Positions 56,800 to 64,000 of a DNA stretch of 64,000 nt are shown here, piece by piece. A program made the position numbers and the translations under genes. How positions within the stretch are numbered: the first letter of the stretch is position 1; each line of letters starts with the position of its first letter. Under the pieces are notes generated by a model that saw only the letters and a list, made by a program, of their open reading frames with translations, was not told the origin of the DNA and made no database searches. Source of the DNA: Pseudomonas sessilinigenes (GTDB taxonomy: Bacteria > Pseudomonadota > Gammaproteobacteria > Pseudomonadales > Pseudomonadaceae); the NCBI RefSeq assembly GCF_003850565.1, contig NZ_CP027706.1:2046001-2110000 (forward strand), read 5' to 3'.

Positions 56800-58365
56800 C
56801 TAGCGGTTGAAGCGTTCTACCAGAGAGTACTGGGTGTGCGCGGTATGGGTCAGGGCCTCGCTGAGTTCGGCCGAGTGCTGTGCTTGCTCCGAGGTCTGGT
56901 CGGCCAATTGGGCGATGGTACTGATGTTGCGGCTGATCTCCTCGGCCACCGAACTTTGCTCCTCGGTCGCGGCGGCGATCTGGGTGGTCATGTCGGTGAT
57001 GTTGGCCACGGCTTCGCTGATGCCCACCAGCGCCTGGTCGGCTTCCAGCACTCGGGCCACGCCTTCTTCGGCCTGGCGATGGCCAGCGTCCATGGTCTGC
57101 ACCGCACTGGCAGCGGTTTGCTGCAGCTTGGCGATCAGGGTGTGGATCTGCCCGGTGGACTCGCTGGTGCGTTGCGCCAATTGGCGCACTTCATCGGCCA
57201 CCACGGCAAAACCACGACCCATTTCCCCGGCACGAGCCGCTTCGATGGCTGCGTTGAGGGCCAGCAGGTTGGTCTGGTCGGCGATGCCTTTGATCACATC
57301 CACGACGCCACCGATTTCGTCGCTGTCCTTGGCCAGCTGGGTCACGGTCTGGCCGGTTTCGCCCACCACCACCGACAGGCGCTGGATGGCTTCACGGGTT
57401 TCCCCGGCGATGTTACGGCCTCGGCCAGTCAGGCGATTGGCTTCCTGGGTCGCATCGGCGGTGCGCTGTACATGGCTGGCGACCTCCTGGGTCGTGGCCG
57501 CCATCTGGTTGACCGCGGTGGCGACCTGTTCGGTCTCCTGGCGCTGGCGCTCCAGGCCGCTGGAGCTGTTGTGGGCCAGGGTATCGGACTGCCGGGCCTG
57601 CTCGTTGAGGTGCTCGGCGGTGTCCTGCAGGCGGGTCAGGCAGGTCTTGAGTCGTGCTTCCTGGCTCAGGATCGACATTTCCAGGCGTGCCTGGGCACCC
57701 CGGCTGTCGGTGTACATCTGCGCGATCAGGGGGTCCGAGGTGGTCTGTTCGGCCAGGCGCAGCAGGCGCTTGAGGCCGCGCTGTTGCCAGGTCAGGCCCA
57801 GCAGGCCCAGTGGCACCGAGAGACCGGCGGCCAGGACGAAGCCCCAGTGGGAGTTGAGCCAGGCACCGATCATGAAGCTCAGTTGGCTGACCAGGATGAA
57901 CGGCAGCCAGTCTTGTAGTATCGGCAGCCACTTGTCGCGTTTGGGAATGGCCGATTTGCCCTGGTTGATCCGCTTGTAGAGGGATTCGGCGCGGCGCACC
58001 TGTTCGGCGGTGGGCTTGACCCGTACCGATTCGTAGCCCACGACCTTGCTGCCTTCGAACACCGGGGTCACGTAGGCGTTGACCCAGTAGTGATCGCCGG
58101 TCTTGCAGCGGTTCTTGACGATACCCATCCATGGCAGGCCTTGTTTCAAGGTGGTCCACATATGGGCGAATACCGCCGCTGGCACATCCGGGTGGCGTAC
58201 CAGGTTGTGCGGCGCGCGAACCAGTTCTTCGCGGGAGAACCCACTGATCTCGACGAAGGCGTCGTTGCAGTAGGTGATGACGCCCTTGGCATCGGTCGTG
58301 GAAATCAACCGTTGTTGAGCCGGGAAGGTACGTTCGCGCTGAGTGACAGGCTGGTTATTACGCAT
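56800..58365 (-). CDS. aer: Aer aerotaxis receptor
   Basis: A 521-residue aerotaxis receptor: PAS domain with the Aer hallmark [20 protein letters not shown] (about 40-60), a hydrophobic membrane anchor (about 145-190, [14 protein letters not shown] and the following stretch), and the signalling domain with [20 protein letters not shown]. Its place between the cco2 operon and acnA matches aer of P. aeruginosa, so it is the orthologue. That gene is known to be Anr-controlled; here I see only an imperfect half-site at 58387. A paralogue lies at 29733. Confidence 0.92.
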   Translation of the reverse strand: MRNNQPVTQRERTFPAQQRLISTTDAKGVITYCNDAFVEISGFSREELVRAPHNLVRHPDVPAAVFAHMWTTLKQGLPWMGIVKNRCKTGDHYWVNAYVTPVFEGSKVVGYESVRVKPTAEQVRRAESLYKRINQGKSAIPKRDKWLPILQDWLPFILVSQLSFMIGAWLNSHWGFVLAAGLSVPLGLLGLTWQQRGLKRLLRLAEQTTSDPLIAQMYTDSRGAQARLEMSILSQEARLKTCLTRLQDTAEHLNEQARQSDTLAHNSSSGLERQRQETEQVATAVNQMAATTQEVASHVQRTADATQEANRLTGRGRNIAGETREAIQRLSVVVGETGQTVTQLAKDSDEIGGVVDVIKGIADQTNLLALNAAIEAARAGEMGRGFAVVADEVRQLAQRTSESTGQIHTLIAKLQQTAASAVQTMDAGHRQAEEGVARVLEADQALVGISEAVANITDMTTQIAAATEEQSSVAEEISRNISTIAQLADQTSEQAQHSAELSEALTHTAHTQYSLVERFNR

Positions 58366-58413
58366 GTTTTTTCAATCCGCAAGGCTTTGATAAGTGATCG
58401 GCCGCTTCGGCTT

Positions 58414-58438
58414 ATTATTGAAACTATTTTTCAATAAT
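58414..58438. promoter_or_regulatory. AT-rich inverted repeat upstream of aer
   Basis: ATTATTGAAA (58414-58423) and TTTCAATAAT (58429-58438) are perfect 10-base arms with a 5-base spacer, about 50 bases upstream of aer. It could be an operator for aer or a weak end structure for the CAAX-protease gene. Confidence 0.45.
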
Positions 58439-58598
58439 TGGCATTCGGTCTCATTGGCAGAGTGTGTTGTGTCGTCGTATGCGGCGCCGGCATCCACCGG
58501 CGTTGGCGAGGGGCTAATCATTGACCTTCTTCCTTGGCAGTCAATACTTCTGAAGTACTGGTTTGGGCAATTTGCTTGCGGTTTTGCAGTGTCCGGAC

Positions 58599-59390
58599 CT
58601 ATCCGGCGAGCATTGGATAGGTGAAAAGCCCGAAATGCAGCAGGTTCAGTCCGAAGTGGGTGGCCAGCGCGGCTCCCAGGCCCCCGAACCGATACGCCAG
58701 ACCGTACCCGATCCCGGCGACGCTCGCCAGCAGCGTCCATTGCCAGCCGGCTCCCAGGTGTGCCAGGCCGAATAGCAGGGCCGAGGCGAGCAGGGCCAGG
58801 TTCTCGCCGTAGGGCAGGTGTTTCAGGCGTCGGCTCAGGCCTCCCTGGATATAGCCCCGGAATAGCGCCTCTTCCACCAAGGTCACCAGCAGCAGGTTGT
58901 TCAGTACCCACAGCCAGGCCTGGTCCGGCCATTTGGGAGCCCAGCTGATGATGCCCAGTAGCAAGGCGCCACCCAGCGCAGTGATGGCGCACAAGAGCAG
59001 GGCCAGGACGCTGGCACACAGCGACAGGCGCAGAGAGCGCCGACCAATGATCCAGGGGCACACCAACAGCAGCCAGAAGCCGATCAGTGGCTTGTCCTGG
59101 TTCAGGTACAGGGAAAACGGCACGGCGTCATCAGTGAGGCGTTGCGGATCGATGGCGCGCCCATTGTAGAAGCCGGGCAGCCAGTGCATGGCCAGGGCCA
59201 GGGCGACGACCACGAACAGGCCGTGGCCCAGGTATTGGCCAATGGTGCTGCGCTGCTGGCGCACGGCGAAGCCGGCGCACAACAACAGCAAGAGCGAGAG
59301 GGCGGCCAGCAGCCCCAGTTGCCCGTAGCTCAGGGCCAGTGCATAGCCAAGGGAAAGGAGTGCCAGGTACATCCATGGCAGAGCGGTCAT
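58599..59390 (-). CDS. CPBP-family intramembrane protease
   Basis: A 263-residue membrane protein with about seven helices. The CPBP/Abi (CAAX-type) motifs are visible: EEALFRGYIQGGL with the paired Glu and Arg, then FGLAHLGAGW and HFGLNLLHF with the catalytic His. The family includes prenyl-protein proteases and bacteriocin self-immunity proteins. No bacteriocin gene is near. AAGGA precedes the ATG. It sits between aer and acnA, as its equivalent does in other pseudomonads. Confidence 0.82.
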   Translation of the reverse strand: MTALPWMYLALLSLGYALALSYGQLGLLAALSLLLLLCAGFAVRQQRSTIGQYLGHGLFVVVALALAMHWLPGFYNGRAIDPQRLTDDAVPFSLYLNQDKPLIGFWLLLVCPWIIGRRSLRLSLCASVLALLLCAITALGGALLLGIISWAPKWPDQAWLWVLNNLLLVTLVEEALFRGYIQGGLSRRLKHLPYGENLALLASALLFGLAHLGAGWQWTLLASVAGIGYGLAYRFGGLGAALATHFGLNLLHFGLFTYPMLAG

Positions 59391-59524
59391 GGGGAATCCT
59401 TGTTGCGAAAGAATGGGTATTGCAGAGACGTTGTCCGGCGCCTGATCTGTAGTCGTTGTTGTGACTGGTCGGTCAGGTTTGGCGGGCGGGGATTATAGCC
59501 AGTCGATTTGTGTGCGTTAACCCA

Positions 59525-59551
59525 ATAAAAAACACCGCCCGAAGGCGGTGT
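59525..59551 (-). terminator. Terminator of acnA
   Basis: ACACCGCC (59532-59539) pairs with GGCGGTGT (59544-59551), loop CGAA. On the minus strand it is followed by TTTTTTATTGG, a strong terminator 17 bases after acnA. Confidence 0.9.
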
Positions 59552-59567
59552 CTGTGGCTGTCACGGA

Positions 59568-62309
<2,742 letters not shown>

Positions 62310-62547
62310 TGAATGACTCCTTTGAGCCCGCACGGCTACGGGCCTTGGGTACGAACAGAGCATTAACCTAGCTCTGTTTGGGGCTTATCGCTAATCACTG
62401 GACTCCAAGCCTGAGTCCAAGGTTCCTAACTCGGTTATCATGCGCCGGTTTTCGTGACAGGCTTTGCGCTTGTCCTGTTTCCATTGATTCAGGGCACTTT
62501 CGGGCAGGTTTGCGCATCGATTCATCGCCAGTTGCCCAGGAGATTCA

Positions 62548-63621
62548 ATGAACACCCTGTTTTTCCATTGCCGTCCCGGTTTCGAGGGCGAAGTCTGTTC
62601 GGAGATCGCCGATCACGCGGCTCACCTGAACGTCTCCGGTTATGCCAAGGCCAAGCCCGGTACTGCTTGTGCGCAGTTCATCTGCACTGAGCAGGATGGG
62701 GCCCAACGCCTGATGCAGGGCCTGAGCTTCGACAAGCTGATCTTTCCCCGGCAGTGGGCGCGGGGAGGTTTCATCGATCTGCCGGAAACCGATCGCGTCA
62801 GTGCGATCCTGGCCTACCTGGCCCATTTCCCACAGTGCGGCAGTTTATGGCTGGAAGTGGTGGACACCAACGACGGCAAGGAACTGTCGACTTTTTGCAA
62901 GAAGTTCGAAGGCCCGCTGCGCAAGGCCCTGCTCGGGGCCGGCAAGCTGGTGGAGGAGGCCAGCAAGCCGCGCTTGTTGTTGACGTTCATGAGTGGCCGC
63001 GAAGTGTTCGTCGGGCTGGCCGATGCCGGTAATTCGGCGATGTGGCCCATGGGAATTCCACGGCTGAAGTTCCCCCGGGAAGCTCCCAGTCGCTCGACCC
63101 TGAAGCTTGAGGAGGCCTGGCACCACTTCATTCCCCGCGAGCAGTGGGACGAGCGCTTGCACAGCGACATGACCGGCGTCGACCTGGGCGCTGCGCCGGG
63201 AGGCTGGACCTGGCAACTGGTCAATCGCGGCATGCTGGTGACCGCGGTCGATAACGGGCCAATGGCCGAGAGCCTGATGGACACAGGCCTGGTCCAGCAC
63301 CTGATGGCCGACGGTTTCACCTACAAGCCTCGTCAGCCGGTGGACTGGATGGTCTGCGACATCGTCGAGAAACCGGCGCGCAACGCAGCCTTGCTGGAGA
63401 CGTGGATCGGCGAGGGGCATTGTCGCGAGGCAGTGGTCAACCTGAAGCTGCCGATGAAGCAGCGTTATGCCGAGGTGAAGCGCTTGCTGGAGCGGATTGA
63501 AGAGGGGTTCAAGGCCCGGGGGATTCGCGTGGCCATTGGCTGCAAGCAGCTGTACCACGATCGAGAGGAAGTGACCTGCCACCTGCGCCGCCTGGAGCAC
63601 AAGCCCGCCCGCTCGCGCTGA
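62548..63621 (+). CDS. rlmM: 23S rRNA 2'-O-ribose methyltransferase RlmM
   Basis: A 357-residue enzyme that methylates the 2'-O of C2498 in 23S rRNA using S-adenosylmethionine. It has an N-terminal THUMP-like half (MNTLFFHCRPGFEGEVCSEI) and a Rossmann methyltransferase half with DLGAAPGGWTWQLV and the catalytic K-D-K-E pattern (MVCDIVEKPARNA, VVNLKLPMK). CAGGAGATTCA precedes the ATG. It is divergent from acnA. Confidence 0.94.
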   Translation: MNTLFFHCRPGFEGEVCSEIADHAAHLNVSGYAKAKPGTACAQFICTEQDGAQRLMQGLSFDKLIFPRQWARGGFIDLPETDRVSAILAYLAHFPQCGSLWLEVVDTNDGKELSTFCKKFEGPLRKALLGAGKLVEEASKPRLLLTFMSGREVFVGLADAGNSAMWPMGIPRLKFPREAPSRSTLKLEEAWHHFIPREQWDERLHSDMTGVDLGAAPGGWTWQLVNRGMLVTAVDNGPMAESLMDTGLVQHLMADGFTYKPRQPVDWMVCDIVEKPARNAALLETWIGEGHCREAVVNLKLPMKQRYAEVKRLLERIEEGFKARGIRVAIGCKQLYHDREEVTCHLRRLEHKPARSR

Positions 63622-63679
63622 GTCCCTCGCCACATGACCGGCATTGCGCGACAATGCCGGCCAGTTTCAGGAGTGAACC

Positions 63680-63931
63680 ATGAGTCAAATCATCGATACG
63701 CCGGTTGACGGCACCCTCGACGCCACCGGGCTCAACTGCCCGGAGCCAGTGATGATGCTGCACCAGCACATTCGTGATCTACCGCCGGGTGGACTGTTGA
63801 AGGTGATTGCCACCGACCCGTCCACCCGCCGCGATATTCCCAAGTTCTGCGTCTTCCTGGACCACGAGTTGGTGGCGCAGCAGGAAGAGGCCGGGACCTA
63901 CCTCTACTGGATCCGCAAGAAGCTCGATTAA
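63680..63931 (+). CDS. tusA: Sulfurtransferase TusA
   Basis: An 83-residue protein that carries sulfur as a persulfide on the Cys of its CPEP motif ([12 protein letters not shown]), for tRNA thiolation. It ends in the family tail [16 protein letters not shown] lies before the ATG. It follows rlmM by 58 bases and overlaps the 3' end of a minus-strand gene by four bases. Confidence 0.94.
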
Positions 63932-64000
63932 CTCGCCGAGCGGCTGATGCGAATCTGCTTGCGTGCACTGCGCACCAGGCGGATCGAAAGCATCAGCGCG
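63928..64000 (-). CDS. C-terminal end of an unidentified gene
   Basis: A minus-strand frame open from the right edge ends in TAA at 63930-63928 and encodes [20 protein letters not shown]. The basic tail would suit the cytoplasmic end of a membrane protein such as a transporter, but 23 residues are too few to identify it. It is convergent with tusA. Confidence 0.35.

Noticed and set aside
58387..58400. Possible Anr box upstream of aer (TTGAT then ATC)
   Set aside because: The two half-sites are separated by five bases and the right half is incomplete, so it does not meet the TTGAT-N4-ATCAA consensus.

Overview
The window is a gene-dense, GC-rich stretch of a Pseudomonas chromosome, most likely from the P. 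fluorescens complex. The evidence is gene content and order: xdhA-xdhB-xdhC-guaD, then GntR-smc-zipA-ligA-4.5S RNA, dnaX-ybaB-recR, apt-anr-hemN, ccoG/H/I/S, two tandem ccoNOQP sets, aer, acnA, rlmM and tusA. Short palindromes containing GTAGGAGC, of the REP type, also fit this group. I see no prophage, insertion sequence, CRISPR array, tRNA or rRNA.

Region 1 (1-9.6 kb): the end of rlmL, a membrane CHASE-PAS-PAS diguanylate cyclase, dacB, yggL, a BenE-type transporter, a GntR and a LysR regulator, and a Tsx-like nucleoside porin. Region 2 (9.6-17.4 kb): a purine catabolism operon on the minus strand (xdhA, xdhB, xdhC, guaD) with a divergent GntR regulator. Two matching TCTGACTTNNNGGTCA boxes lie just upstream of xdhA. 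Region 3 (17.4-24.9 kb): chromosome and division housekeeping (smc, zipA, ligA) and the 4.5S RNA of the signal recognition particle. Region 4 (25-33.8 kb) is more variable: grpB-type protein, LysR/EamA divergent pair, DUF2167 membrane protein, VOC protein, XRE regulator, an Aer-like chemoreceptor, a PAS-GGDEF-EAL protein with a degenerate EAL site, and a periplasmic solute-binding protein.

Region 5 (33.8-41.7 kb): dnaX, ybaB, an oxidoreductase, recR, an acyl-CoA dehydrogenase, apt, anr and a small coiled-coil protein of unknown function. Region 6 (41.7-56 kb) is the low-oxygen respiration island: hemN, a SafE-like protein, ccoS, ccoI, ccoH, ccoG, then ccoNOQP-1 and ccoNOQP-2, all on the minus strand. 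The Anr regulator encoded beside it probably acts through perfect Anr/FNR boxes before hemN (43159-43172) and before ccoN2 (56066-56079). The ccoN2 box lies inside the first codons of a divergent hydrolase gene. Region 7 (56-64 kb): hydrolase, Aer, a CAAX-type membrane protease, acnA, rlmM, tusA and the end of an unidentified minus-strand gene.

Together the genes describe an aerobe that tunes respiration and motility to oxygen (Anr, two cbb3 oxidases, two Aer-type receptors, oxygen-independent haem synthesis) and recycles purines. I found no clearly new large system. The best leads are the paired operator repeats, the intragenic Anr box, the degenerate EAL protein, the second Aer receptor module, and the orphan coiled-coil protein at 41236.
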